NCBI RefSeq assembly: GCF_000186865.1 | Contig: NW_008705572.1 | Coordinates: 1,230,652 to 1,294,651, forward strand | Source: Aureococcus anophagefferens | Taxonomy: Eukaryota; Sar; Pelagophyceae; Pelagomonadales; Pelagomonadaceae | DNA length: 64,000 nucleotides | Direction of reading: 5' to 3' | Part shown: positions 8,405-18,500 of the stretch, piece by piece | Layout of the letters: each line of letters opens with the position of its first letter | Position numbering within the stretch: the stretch's first letter is position 1 | Program-made: the position numbers and the translations under genes | The notes under the pieces: model-generated | Seen by the model: the letters and a program-made list of their open reading frames with translations, nothing else | The model's database searches: none | What the model was told of the DNA's origin: nothing

Positions 8405-9432
8405 TGCGGCGGTCGGAGCGCTTCGCGGCGTGCGTGCTCGTCGCCGCGGTGCTCGGCGTCGCGCGGCTCCGGGCCGCGGCGCCGCTCGCCGCGCCGCCGC
8501 CGGCGTCGGTTTCCGTGCCCGCGCCGCCGCGGCCGCCGCCGGCCGCCCCGCCGCCGCCGCCGCCGCCGCCGCCGGAGCCGCCGCGCGCGCCGGCCCCGCG
8601 ACCGCCGCCGCCGTGCGCGCTGCTCCGGCGGACCTACAAGCACGCGCCGCGCTGCGGCGACCGGGGCCCGCCGGCGCACGCCGTGCTCGTCACGGGCACG
8701 GGCCGCGTGGGCACGCAGTTCGCGCGCGACGCGCTCCGCGCGGCGGGCTACGACTTCAGCCACGACAACGAGGCCGTCGGCCGCGACGGCGCGGCGTCCT
8801 GGGCCCTCGCCATCCGCGAGACGGGCCACCTCGACAAGCCGACGTTCAACACGTCGGGCTACGAGCTGCCGAACTTCAGCCGGGGCCCCGTGGGCGCCGC
8901 GTTCCGCGGCCCCGACGCGACGGCGCGCTTCGGCCTCGTGCTCCACCAGACGCGGCACCCGCTCAAGACCGTGCTCTCGCGCGCGAACCGCGTGGGCATG
9001 ATGTACGCGCCCCTCGCCTACTCGAACCCGCACCTCTTCCGCGACGCGCTGCGCTACGCGCCGTCGTTCCCGCCGGAGGCGGAATTGGCGGCGTGGCGCG
9101 CGGACCGCGACAACAAGGACGGCTGGCCCGCGGCGAAGCGGCTGCGCGTCGCGCTCTTCCACTACGTCTTCTGGAACGACTGGGTCGCGGCCTACGCCGA
9201 CGCGCAGATCCGCGTCGAGGACTTTTCGGTCGCGGACGTCGCCGCGCGCGCGAGGCTCGGCGCGCCGCGCCAGGCCGCGCGCGGCCGGGGCCGGCCGCCG
9301 AAGACGGACGCGAACCACCACGACCTCGCGCCGGACCTGGCGAACGTCACCTGGGCCGACATCGAGGCCGTCAGCCCCTTCGTCTGGGCGCGCGCGACGG
9401 CGCTCGCGCGGTCCCACGGCTACGACGTCTAA
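8404..9432 (+). CDS. Golgi-type sulfotransferase-like protein
   Basis: 342 residues from ATG 8404. Residues 1-25 form a signal anchor, followed by a Pro/Ala-rich stem to about residue 70, a type II Golgi layout. The catalytic part starts with VLVTGTGRVGTQFARDAL, resembling the 5'-phosphosulfate loop of PAPS-dependent sulfotransferases. LVLHQTRHPLKTVLS fits the 3'-phosphate-binding region (Arg plus a later Ser). It probably sulfates a secreted carbohydrate or protein. The ATG overlaps the TGA of UBL5 (TGATG), so it has no upstream leader of its own unless its transcript starts inside UBL5 or translation begins further in. It ends 91 bp from the convergent GT2 gene. Confidence 0.65.
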   Translation: MRRSERFAACVLVAAVLGVARLRAAAPLAAPPPASVSVPAPPRPPPAAPPPPPPPPPEPPRAPAPRPPPPCALLRRTYKHAPRCGDRGPPAHAVLVTGTGRVGTQFARDALRAAGYDFSHDNEAVGRDGAASWALAIRETGHLDKPTFNTSGYELPNFSRGPVGAAFRGPDATARFGLVLHQTRHPLKTVLSRANRVGMMYAPLAYSNPHLFRDALRYAPSFPPEAELAAWRADRDNKDGWPAAKRLRVALFHYVFWNDWVAAYADAQIRVEDFSVADVAARARLGAPRQAARGRGRPPKTDANHHDLAPDLANVTWADIEAVSPFVWARATALARSHGYDV

Positions 9433-9523
9433 CACCTTGTTACGCGACGCGTCGTGGGGGCTACTTCTTCGATGCGAGGCACTTCTCCTTCTCTAACATG
9501 CCCCCCTACGCCTCGGTCGCTCG

Positions 9524-11356
9524 TCACTGCTGGTACATGCCCTTCCCGAGGACGCCCGAGCGGTACTTGCGGACGAGGGCCCGCATGGCGGCGTTGGGGA
9601 CGTCGTCGACGGCGAGCTCGGCGCCCCGGGGCGCGCCGTCGTCCGCGGGCGCCGCGGTCCGGGGCCCGCGCGCGAAGACGCCGAAGTCGTCGTTGACGCC
9701 GTGGACGACCTTGGTCTCGAGGAAGCCGTCGGCGTGCCCGTCGACCCAGGCGTCCGCCGCGCTCTCGTGCGCGGGCTTCCAGTAGAGCAACCCGGCGGGC
9801 GACGACGGCGAGCACCGCGCGGCGGTGATCGCGCCGTCGCCGTCGATCGCGAACGCGCGGCGGAGCTGGACCGCCGCGAGGCCGCTGGACAGGAGGTGGG
9901 GGAGGGCCGCGGCGACGTAGGTCGGCGCGTAGAGGCAGCCCGGCTCGAAGACGGCGAGGACGTCGCCGCGCGCGAGGCGCTGGAGCGCCGTGCGCTTTCC
10001 GCCCGCGTCGAGGCCCGCGGCCGCGGCGTGGACGTAGGTCACGCGGGGGTCGTCGAGCGCGGCGAAGGTCGGCGACGGCGCGCCGCCCTCGTCGAAGACG
10101 ACGAGCTCGAGGCGGTCGTAGGTCTGGGCGTTGAAGCAGTCGTAGAGGAGGTCGTGCGCGCGGCGCTGCGCGGCCGTCGACGCGACGACGACGGAGACCG
10201 TGATGGCGTCGGGGTCCTTGGACGCGAGGCACCGCGGCGGCGAAACCGGCGCGCGCACGAAGGCCACGTCGCCCTTGGGCATGAACTTGCTCCACTCGTC
10301 GAAGTCGAACTCGGGCGCGTTGCGGGGCCCGAGGCCCGACGGCCGCTTCTTCTCCAGGTTCCAGGCCCGCGTCCGCAGGCGCGACAGGATCGTCGCCGCC
10401 TTCTGCTTCGCCGCGGACGCCGCGTGTTCGCGCGCCTCGCGGCGGTCGCGCTTCTCGTGGAAGTCGAGGTCCGCGTCTTCGAGTTCCGCGGCCGCGGCCG
10501 CGGCCGCCGCGGCGTCGACGTAGGGCAGCGCCGCCGCGACGACGTAGCCCGCGGCGGGCTTCGACACGCGGACGACGAGCGCGCCCGTCTCGGCGCAGAC
10601 GGCCCAGGAGCCCGGGGCGTTCGGCGCGTCGACGACGAGCGCGTCGCCCTTCGCCGCGGACCCGACGGCGGGCGACGACAGGTTCGGCCCGGCCCGGATC
10701 AGCGCCTCGGGGAAGGCGCAGGGCCGCTCGATGGGCGCGTCGGGCGGCGGCGGCGGCGGCGCGCCGCGCGCGGCCCGCGCGGCCGCGCGCCGCTCGAGGC
10801 CCGCCACGGCCTCGGCCGCGGCCTCGGCCTCCGCGCCCTTGCTCTCCTCGTGGCCCGCGGCCGCGAGGCGGGCCTCGGCCTCGAGCCGCGCGACGAGCTC
10901 CCGCGACTCGCGCGCCTTCGCCGCGGCGTCCTCGAGGCGCTGGCGCTCCGCCTCCGCCACGGCGAGCGCCGCCGCCGCCGCGTCCTGGCGCTCCCGCTCG
11001 GCCGCGCGCGCCGCCTCCGCCTCGGCGAGCGCCGCCGCCGCCGCGTCCCGGCGCTCCCGCTCGGCCGCGGCCGCGCGCTCCGCGGCGACAACCTTCGCGT
11101 TCGCCGCGGCCACCTCGCGGTTCCGCTCCGCGTCCGCCGTCTGCGGCGGCGCCGCCGCGGCCTTCTTGGTGTTGTGGGTTTGGATGGCCAGTTCGCAGGC
11201 GTGCTCGTCCAAAGCCTCGGTGAAGGCCTCATCACCACCTCGCGGGACCTCGTTCTCGGGCGCCGGCGGCGCCTTCTCCTCGACCTCCGGCGCCGCAGCC
11301 TTCTTCGCCGGCGCCGCGGAACTCGCCTTCTTGCCCCTGTTCTTCTTGCGCGCCAT
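9524..11356 (-). CDS. Glycosyltransferase family 2-like protein with coiled-coil N-terminus
   Basis: 610 residues from ATG 11356. The N-terminus is Lys/Ala-rich (MARKKNRGKK), followed by about 130 residues of Ala/Glu/Arg coiled coil in which AAERERRDAAAAALAEAE-like segments repeat. A module at about residues 205-290 resembles an SH3-like fold. Residues 370-600 resemble a GT-A fold: ITVSVVVASTAAQRRAHDLL, LELVVFDEGG and a segment where family members carry the metal-binding acidic motif. Here that place reads AVFEPGCLYAPTY instead of a DxD/DDDD pattern, so catalysis is doubtful. No signal peptide is visible. A longer frame running up to 12532 crosses into the MFS transporter gene and is not one protein. 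Confidence 0.6.
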   Translation of the reverse strand: MARKKNRGKKASSAAPAKKAAAPEVEEKAPPAPENEVPRGGDEAFTEALDEHACELAIQTHNTKKAAAAPPQTADAERNREVAAANAKVVAAERAAAAERERRDAAAAALAEAEAARAAERERQDAAAAALAVAEAERQRLEDAAAKARESRELVARLEAEARLAAAGHEESKGAEAEAAAEAVAGLERRAAARAARGAPPPPPPDAPIERPCAFPEALIRAGPNLSSPAVGSAAKGDALVVDAPNAPGSWAVCAETGALVVRVSKPAAGYVVAAALPYVDAAAAAAAAAELEDADLDFHEKRDRREAREHAASAAKQKAATILSRLRTRAWNLEKKRPSGLGPRNAPEFDFDEWSKFMPKGDVAFVRAPVSPPRCLASKDPDAITVSVVVASTAAQRRAHDLLYDCFNAQTYDRLELVVFDEGGAPSPTFAALDDPRVTYVHAAAAGLDAGGKRTALQRLARGDVLAVFEPGCLYAPTYVAAALPHLLSSGLAAVQLRRAFAIDGDGAITAARCSPSSPAGLLYWKPAHESAADAWVDGHADGFLETKVVHGVNDDFGVFARGPRTAAPADDGAPRGAELAVDDVPNAAMRALVRKYRSGVLGKGMYQQ

Positions 11357-11454
11357 GCTCTGCTCGCGGAAGTCGCCTTTGGTGGTCGTTCTTGGCTGCG
11401 GGCAGCCCAACAAAAGAATTCGTATTTCTTGAGGCGCGCGCGCAGACTTCAACA

Positions 11455-12998
11455 TTACGCCGCGATCTGGAGCGCGCACTCGGCCGGGTCGAGGTCCTCG
11501 ACGACGGGGGAGGTGAGCTCCGCGGCGGCGAGCTTGTCCTCCGGCGCGCGCGCGGCCCCGTCGCCCATGTTGGCGAAGGCCGGCAGCGACGCGAGGAGGA
11601 AGCCGCCGACGACGACGAGGGCCGCGGCCGTGTCGCGCGAGAGCTGGTGGGCGAGCGCGTAGACCGCCGGCGGCGCCCAGGTGATCACCGTGCCCGCGAA
11701 GTAGTAGAGGCTCATGAACTGGGCGTCGGAGCCCGGCGGCACGAGGCAGGCGAAGACGGCCGTGTTCGACGAGAAGTAGAAGCCGAGGCTCACGCCCGCC
11801 GCGCAGCCGTAGACGTAGATGCCCCGGGCGCAGGACGGCCCGCAGAGGACGAGCGGCGCCGAGAGCTCCACGAGCCCCGTCGCGGCCACCGTGGCGAAGA
11901 AGGTCCGCCGCGCGCCGTGGCGGTCCATCGCGCGCTTCGCGACGAGCGCCGACGGGATCGCGAGGACGAGCGCGGTCCCGAAGACGGCGTAGGCCGCGGA
12001 GGCCTCCATCTTCAGGTGGTCGTTCATGAACACGATGGTCAGCACGGGCAGCGACATCATGCCCGCGTTCGACACCTGCGCGCCGCGAAAGTTCGACGTC
12101 GGGATCGCTCGTCGAACGATCTCGACGCGGCGGAGGCGCCGCGTAGCCCGCGAGGAAGCGGCCCGCGGCGGGGTGGTCGCGGCGGAGGAGCGCGTAGGAC
12201 GACAGCACGTCCGCGAGGCCCTGGCTCCAGAGGGGCCTCGCCGTCCGCTTCCGCGCGGGCACGTCCGGGAACCGCGCGGCGCCGCCGCAGCCGTGCCAGC
12301 ATCGCAGGTAGGCGGCGGCCATGCCCGCGCCCGCGATACATTGGGAGCAGCGCGACGCGTCGACGACGCCGAGGCCAGCGCCGGCCTTGACGACGACGAC
12401 CACGACGATGGCGGCGATCTGCGCGGAGAACGTCCGCGCGACGAACTGCGAGTTGACCCGGTGCCGCTCATCGGCGACGTCCAGACCGTCGTCGCCGCGG
12501 GAGAGCCCGGGCACGTAGGAGAGGAAGATCACCTGGTGCGCGATGTAGCTCGCCTAAAGAGCGCGGCGCGCGCGCGTCTTTGCGATCGTCGCGAAGACGC
12601 GGCGGTCTCGCGAGCGACGCGGCCTGGAGCAGGGACACGACCAGGAGCCGCGGGAGGAGCAGGCCCTGCAACGCCGTGATGGCGCACATGGCCCAGGCCG
12701 TCCGGTAGCCCGCCTCGCGCGTCCACGTCGTGTAGTCCGTCGTCGCGCCCATGAGAGGCATCGCGAGCGCCGCGCCGAGCTGGCCGAGCATCTGGATCAT
12801 GGTGATCCAGGCGCTGGGCCGGAAGCCGCCGAAGATCGTGCCCCGGCAGTCATCATCGCCGTCGCAGCCCGCGCGCGCGTGGGCGAGCTTGAGGAGGGCG
12901 ACGACCATGAAGATGTTCGTCGACAGCATGAGGCCCGACCCGACGCAGTCCACGAAGACGGCCGCCGTGTGGGGCTGGAGATGGGCAGAGGCTGGCAT
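11455..12998 (-). CDS. MFS transporter, Atg22/UMF1-like, spliced
   Basis: Three exons inferred: about 12998-12612, 12553-12140 and 12075-11455, giving 473 residues with phase-0 junctions. Exon 1 carries VFVDCVGSGLMLSTN and MIQMLGQLGAALAMPLMGAT, like the first helices and the G-x-D turn of MFS carriers. Exon 2 has ASYIAHQVIFLSYVPGLS. Exon 3 has MMSLPVLTIVFMNDHL and at least five more hydrophobic helices. The pattern recalls the vacuole-effluxer (Atg22) branch, but substrate is unknown. The intron 12554-12611 ends in CTCTTTAG. Its donor is either GC (GCGAGA) or a GT 20-25 bases upstream. The 12076-12139 intron fits only a GC donor (GCGCCT). Confidence 0.6.
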
Positions 12999-13189
12999 GC
13001 TGCTCGTGTGTGGTCCGATGCAATGGCGGTCGTTCCAAGGCGCGACAGCCGAAAGCGTCGGGCAGCCTGCTCGAGATGCGTCGTCGTCGCTTTAAAAATT
13101 TGTTGAAACTGCACATTTCCTGCACGATGCCGATTGAACCGAGTTCTGCGCGACAAGCGACCCACACAGCACACAGCACACACTCAGAC

Positions 13190-13915
13190 ATGCTCGCGCG
13201 CGTGGGCGCGTCGCTGCGCAAGGCGGCGTCGCTGTTCAACGGTATGCCCGACGAACTGCCGGCCGTCCGTTCCATCGCGCGCTTCGACGGTGCGTTTGGC
13301 GGCGCCTACGCGGCGACGGTGCACACGGACCGCGAGTGGGGCGGCCGGAGCCGCGCGACGTTCCGCGTGGGCAATCCCGGCGCGTCCGGGTCGCCGGTCT
13401 GCGCCGTCTTCGAGGGCTTCATCGACAAGCGGCCGAGCGACGTCGGCGTCGCCGGCGGCGACGACGGCGAGACGGGCCGCTTCGGCTTCGCGATGCTGAA
13501 CCTCAAGCGCGTCGACGGCGACGTCGAGGACTGCGAGGACTACGAGAGCCTCGTGCTCCGCGCGAACAGCGACGGCCGCCTCTACGCGTCGCGCCCCGCG
13601 TCCCGGACCGCCGCGCGCCGCGCCCGCCGACCGCCGACCGCGCGCAGGCTGTCGCTGCGGAACAGCGTGCCCCTGGCGCCGAACCTCGCGTACCAGGGCT
13701 TTTTGACCGACGACGGCGCGCGCGGCTGGCGCGACTTCGAGCTGCCCTTCACGTCGTTCGCGGCGACGCGCGGCGGCCGGAACCTCGACCAGCCGCGGAT
13801 CCTCGACATCGCGCGCTTCGGCTCCCTCTCCATCGCCGTCGCCGACGACCTCGAGGGGCCCTTCCGCATCGAGCTCGCGGCCATCGACGCGACGCGCGAG
13901 CCGGGGCAGCTCTAA
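13190..13915 (+). CDS. CIA30-family protein (complex I assembly factor NDUFAF1-like)
   Basis: 241 residues from ATG 13190. The body matches the CIA30 beta-sandwich: an early FDGAFGGAYAAT segment, GFAMLNLKRVDGDVEDCEDY, then LPFTSFAATRGGRNLDQPRI and FGSLSIAVADDLEGPFRIEL near the end, the usual stretch where a strand order of F-x-x-F and a final substrate-like pocket lie. CIA30 proteins assist complex I assembly in mitochondria, and algal relatives also act in plastids. The first 20 residues are amphipathic and basic, compatible with an organelle presequence. It shares a 191-bp divergent upstream region with the MFS transporter gene. Confidence 0.8.
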   Translation: MLARVGASLRKAASLFNGMPDELPAVRSIARFDGAFGGAYAATVHTDREWGGRSRATFRVGNPGASGSPVCAVFEGFIDKRPSDVGVAGGDDGETGRFGFAMLNLKRVDGDVEDCEDYESLVLRANSDGRLYASRPASRTAARRARRPPTARRLSLRNSVPLAPNLAYQGFLTDDGARGWRDFELPFTSFAATRGGRNLDQPRILDIARFGSLSIAVADDLEGPFRIELAAIDATREPGQL

Positions 13916-14100
13916 GCGGATCCAGGCGAAGGTGGCGCCAACATTGCCGTCACGGTGCACTCGAGAGCGAAACGAGGTGGCTATCTGGTGGCTCGCACGC
14001 CGCGCCGACTCTGTCTGTCTCGCGCGCCGGGGACCGCGCCGTGCCGACGTCTCTCTCGCGCGCCTGGGACCGCCGCACGCCGCGCGCGAAGGTCGCCAAG

Positions 14101-14484
14101 ATGTCAACCCCGGAGGACGTGCACGAGCGGCCCTTGCACAAGCTCTACTTCCTCATCACGGGCACGTGCAACTGCGGCATCAAGCAGCGCGTCGGCGCGC
14201 CGCCGGAGCGCCTCGCGTGCCGCCCCTGCCCGCCGCCCGGCGCGGCGCGGCCGACGGCCGCGGGCGTGTCCTGGCCGCCGGCCGCGCGACGGCCGAAGCC
14301 GCCGTCCGTGAGCCCGGACGCGCCGTCGGCGCCGACGGACGTCGCGCTCGCCGGCGTCGCCGCCGCCTTCGTCGCCGCCGTGGCGCTGCCCGTCGCCGTC
14401 GCCGCCCAGCTCCTGCCCGTGGTCCGCGCGCGCTGGGGCTCCGTCGGCGGCGCGGTCCAGGCCGCGCTCGAGGCGCTCGGCTAA
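14101..14484 (+). CDS. Small membrane protein of unknown function
   Basis: 127 residues. The N-terminal 60 residues carry four Cys (GTCNCG and CRPCPPPG), possibly a metal site. A Pro-rich linker follows, then one hydrophobic helix at about residues 80-105 and a short basic tail, so it could be tail-anchored. Codon bias supports a real gene. I recognise no family. It lies 185 bp after CIA30 on the same strand and ends 11 bp from the convergent formiminotransferase gene. Confidence 0.55.
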   Translation: MSTPEDVHERPLHKLYFLITGTCNCGIKQRVGAPPERLACRPCPPPGAARPTAAGVSWPPAARRPKPPSVSPDAPSAPTDVALAGVAAAFVAAVALPVAVAAQLLPVVRARWGSVGGAVQAALEALG

Positions 14485-14495
14485 CGATTTTTCGG

Positions 14496-15326
14496 TTACT
14501 CCGCGAGCTTCGCGGCGATCTCCGCGCGCGTGAGGCCGATGTGGTAGCTGCGGTCCACGGCGACGCCCGCGGCCGCGGCCGCGCGGGAGATGCGCTCGAG
14601 GACGGCCGCCGGCGGCGTGACCTCGACGTCCGTGAGGTTGCAGGCGACCTCGTACTGCCCGTCGTGCGCGAGCGCGAGGGCCTCGACGTGCGGGAGCGCG
14701 TCGGGCCCGCCGCCGCGCGTGCGCACGGCGCTCGAGATGCGCTTCGCCACGGCCGCGTCGCCCGTCGCGAGGACGACGTTGAAGTTGAGCACGTGCGCGA
14801 CGGCGCCGATCGTCGCGACGCCGACGGCGGGGTCGACCGTCGCCGGCCCGGCGTCGAAGGGCGCGGCGATTCGGACGACGGCCGCCGGGTCCGTCGTCTC
14901 GAAGTAGGGCGTCAGCCGCCGCGTCGCCGCGAGCGTGCGGCCGTCGGGCCGCGCGGCGCCGTAGAACAGCGTCGGCAGTCGCGCCTCGTCGCCGAGGCGG
15001 CGCGCGATGGTCCGCGCGGCGTCCGCCGCGACGCCGATCGTCGCCGCGTCGAGCGAGTTCACGGCGACGTGGTCCATGACGCCCAGCGTCGGGTGGCTGC
15101 CCCGGAAGTCGCGGAAGTCGACGCGCGCGAGCGCGTCGCGCGTCAGAGCGACGACGCTCTCGGCGACGGCCTCGGGCGCGCCGCCGATGCAGTAGGAGCT
15201 CCGCTCGTAGGCCTCGTCCTTGAAGTGGTAGAGCAGGCGGCCGCCGCGCGTCGCGGCGAGGCACGCCAGCGACGCCTTCACGCAGGCCTCCGTCACGTAG
15301 ACCGTGGACACGACGAGCGGCGCCAT
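14496..15326 (-). CDS. Formiminotransferase-domain protein (FTCD N-terminal type)
   Basis: 276 residues from ATG 15326 (MAPLVVSTVYVTEACV). The sequence follows the formiminotransferase fold of FTCD: an opening beta strand and cluster of short hydrophobic residues, then RGSHPTLGVMDHVAVNSLDA, where the family has G-x-HPRxGAxD and the catalytic His. ATIGAVAHVLNFNVVLAT fits the G-x-x-x-FN-N-x-N-L region. The cyclodeaminase half is absent. The reaction moves a formimino group between formiminoglutamate and tetrahydrofolate, but stand-alone algal versions may use other folates. A longer frame upstream to 15437 adds only low-complexity Ala/Arg residues, so I chose the internal ATG. Confidence 0.7.
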   Translation of the reverse strand: MAPLVVSTVYVTEACVKASLACLAATRGGRLLYHFKDEAYERSSYCIGGAPEAVAESVVALTRDALARVDFRDFRGSHPTLGVMDHVAVNSLDAATIGVAADAARTIARRLGDEARLPTLFYGAARPDGRTLAATRRLTPYFETTDPAAVVRIAAPFDAGPATVDPAVGVATIGAVAHVLNFNVVLATGDAAVAKRISSAVRTRGGGPDALPHVEALALAHDGQYEVACNLTDVEVTPPAAVLERISRAAAAAGVAVDRSYHIGLTRAEIAAKLAE

Positions 15327-15573
15327 GGCTGCGGGCCGCGGCGCTGCGCGCGCACGCTGCGGCGGCGCCGCAGGCGGCAGCGCAACGAGCGCACAGCGCT
15401 GCGGCTGTGGCGCGCTGCGGGCGTCGTAGGTGGCCAAATGAGCTAGATGCCATAAGATGCTTCACGTTGACGTCAATCACCGAGAGGACCCGAGCAACGT
15501 TGGCGCCGTATTAGGTGGGCGGGCGGACGTGCGCGGCGCACGGGCGGCAACGGGCGAAGGGGCGGCGGGGCGC

Positions 15574-18500
15574 TCAGGCCGCGCGGGCGCCGAAGGGGTT
15601 CTCCGTCATCTGCACCGTCGTCGCCGAGCCGCGCTTCTCCTTGGAGTCGTGGGGGTAGAGGCAGAAGGCGAGGAGGCCCGCGGCGAGCGACGCGACGAGG
15701 AGGCCGAGGCCGAAGCCGCTCCAGAAGAGCCAGGACGCGTAGAAGGGCCCCTCGTCGTCGTCGTCGTCGTCGCCGGCGGACGCCGTCCCGGCGGAGGCCG
15801 CGGGCGCGGGCGTCGGGGCCGCGGGCGCCTCGGCGGTCGACGGCGCCGCCGTCGCGGCCATGACGACCCAGGCCTCGGGCTCGAGCGTCGTCGCGGCGGC
15901 CTCGAGCGCCGTCCACGACAGCTCCTCGACGGCGACCTTCTCGCCCGTCTCCGCGTCCGCGGCGCCCGTGCCGCAGTCGTCCCACCAGTACCGGCCGGAG
16001 TCGATGAAGTAGTAGTCGGCGTCGCCGGGCGTGAGATCCTCCGTGTCGCAGGAGTTTTCGACGATCTCGCACCAGTCGTTGGCGTGGTAGCCCTGGCCCT
16101 CGCCGAGGAACGGGTTCGCGCAGCCCGCGTGCGTCGTCTCGAGGCCGTCGGCGTCGACGTTGGTCCAGGGGCTCTCGCACTGGCAGCCGCTCGCCGTGCG
16201 CGGCGCGCAGCGAGGCAGGGTCGAAGCGCCCGTCGCGTTCTTGTACGCGTCGGCGCAGTCGAGCGCGACGCGCGCGAAGGACGCGTTGCCGCAGAGCTGG
16301 GTCGCGTGGGGCTCGCCGAGCGCCACAAGCGCGTCGACGAGGGGCTCGCAGACCGACGAGCCGTCGTCGTCCGCGCCGCCGTCGCCGCCGAAGGCCACGG
16401 GGCTCGCCGCGTGGCCGTACTCCACGGGCGCGACGTAGTCGACGAACGACGGGTCGAGGCACGCGTCGCTCGCCAGGAGGTCGCAGGAGTGCTGCCAGCG
16501 GAAGGCGCTGCCCCCCGACGTCGTTTGGCAGCGGCCGTCGTCGTCGTCGCCGAAGCAGAGCTCGTAGAGGTTGCCGTTCCGCATCCAGCACGACTCCGCG
16601 CAGCAGTCGCCGCCGTCCCAGCAGCCGTCGAAATTGTTCGCGGCGTCGCAGACGCCGTCGTTGACGCCCGACGCGCCGCCGCAGTCGAGGCCGCCGGCGG
16701 ACGTTAAGTGGTGCAGCGCGCCGCCCTCGTCTTCCAGCGTCTGGTCCGCGAGGTAGCGGCCGCGGTTGCCCGTGCAGACGCTGCCGCCCGACGTCGCCGA
16801 CGCGACGGCCGGCGTGCAGATGAGCTTCGAGAGGGACGCGGACGCGAGCGTCGCGCCGGAGGTCACCGTCGCGGTGATCCGAACCGCGTACGCGTGCTCG
16901 GCGACGTCCGTCTCGCCCTCGGGGTCGAGGTACGTGAGCGCGTGCGCGCGGTAGGCCTCGCGGGGCACCGTGAAGCCGCAGGTGCCGTTCGCGGCCCCGG
17001 CGACGGCCACGGTCTGGACGTCGGCGAGGAGGACGCCCGACATGTTCGCGCCGCGGTAGTCGACCGCCTCGGCGACGAAGGAGCACGCGACGGTCGCGTC
17101 GGTCTCGGCGAGGTTCGTGAAGGGCAGCGCGACGGTGAAGGCGCTCTCGTAGTGGCCCGGCTCGTTGACGAGGGGCGCGCTCGCGCGCGGCGACGCGCCG
17201 AGGCCGCGGGGGAAGGCGATGTCCGCGGCGTCGTCGAGGCGGCGGCGGAGCCTCCGGCCGCCGCCGTCGCGGGCGAAGGCGGGCACGCAGCCATCCTCGT
17301 CCTTCGTGTTGCAGTCGCCGGCGCCCGACGGCTCATCTTCCTTGTAATACTTGGTCACGTCGTCGAGGTCCGCGAGGCAGTTCTTCGTCGCGTCCGCGTA
17401 GGCCTCCAAACAGTCCGCGCTGATGGCGCCGCGCTTCTTCGTCGACATCTGGAGACCGACCGTGCTGTACTCGTCGCCGAAGGGGTCGACGGTGTACTTC
17501 TCGTGGAGCGCCCAGGGCTCCTCTTTGGAAGACCGCGTCCACAGGTTGATGTCCGCGTTGACCTCCGAGACGACGAACTCGCTGTCGTAGTCGCCGCCGT
17601 AGCCGCGCTTCACGAGGGCCACGGACGCGGGCCCCATGCGGTAGAGCGCCTCGAGGGGCTGGAAGCCGCCGCCGGCGCTCTCCTCCTGCGGCGTCGCGTC
17701 GACGGCCTGCCAGCCGTTCGCGCACGAGCTCCGCAGGGACAGCGCGCCGCAGTCGACGTCGGCCCGGTCAAAGTACATCTCCGTCCAGACGTGGAAGGAC
17801 CAGATGCTGTCGTGGCTCGGCGCGCCGTCCGTGACGGGCTCCCACGCGGCGCCCGCGATGTCGTAGAACTTCTCGATGGCCCGGTTCTTCTCGCCGTCGT
17901 GCGCGCTCTGGAAGTTCGTCACGGGCCGCGCCGCGACGCCGAGCGCGCGCGACAGGGACGTCGCGACCGCGGCGTAGACGAAGCACTGGCAGTACTGCAC
18001 GGGCTCGTTGCCGAGGGACTGGTGGAGCGCGAGGAGCGCCTCCGTGCCCGTCCAGTGGCCCGGCTCGAAGCAGGGGGTCGACTCGGAGCAGCGGTAGCCG
18101 CCGCTCGGCCGGCCGGACGTGTAGGACCCGGCGCCCCACTTGCCGTAGCAGACGTCCGCGCCGATCGCGTACGTGAGGTGCCGCGCCACGGCCACGAGGT
18201 CGCCGCGCGACGCCACGGGCAGGCGCCGCAGCGCGTCCAGGGACACGGCGAGCGTCGCCCACCGGGACCACGCGTAGTCCCAGGTGAAGCCGTCGTTGTC
18301 GTCGCTCATGCCCTGCCAGACGAGGCCGACGTCGCCGACGACGTACTCGGCGCGGTTCGCCGACGACGTGTACTCGGGCGCCTTGGAGCTGTAGGGGTTG
18401 GCTAAAACGACGACGTCGAAGTCGAGCGACGCGCCCTCGACGGCGATCGTCGCGCCGTAGGCGCCGACGGGCGCGTCGGCGCTCAGCGTCACCTTCAGCT

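Noticed and set aside
9524..12532. A 1002-codon minus frame apparently fusing a transporter-like N-terminus to the GT2 protein
   Set aside because: The upper part is exon 2 of the MFS gene followed by an antisense/intronic stretch without coding bias; ATG 11356 starts a self-sufficient protein.
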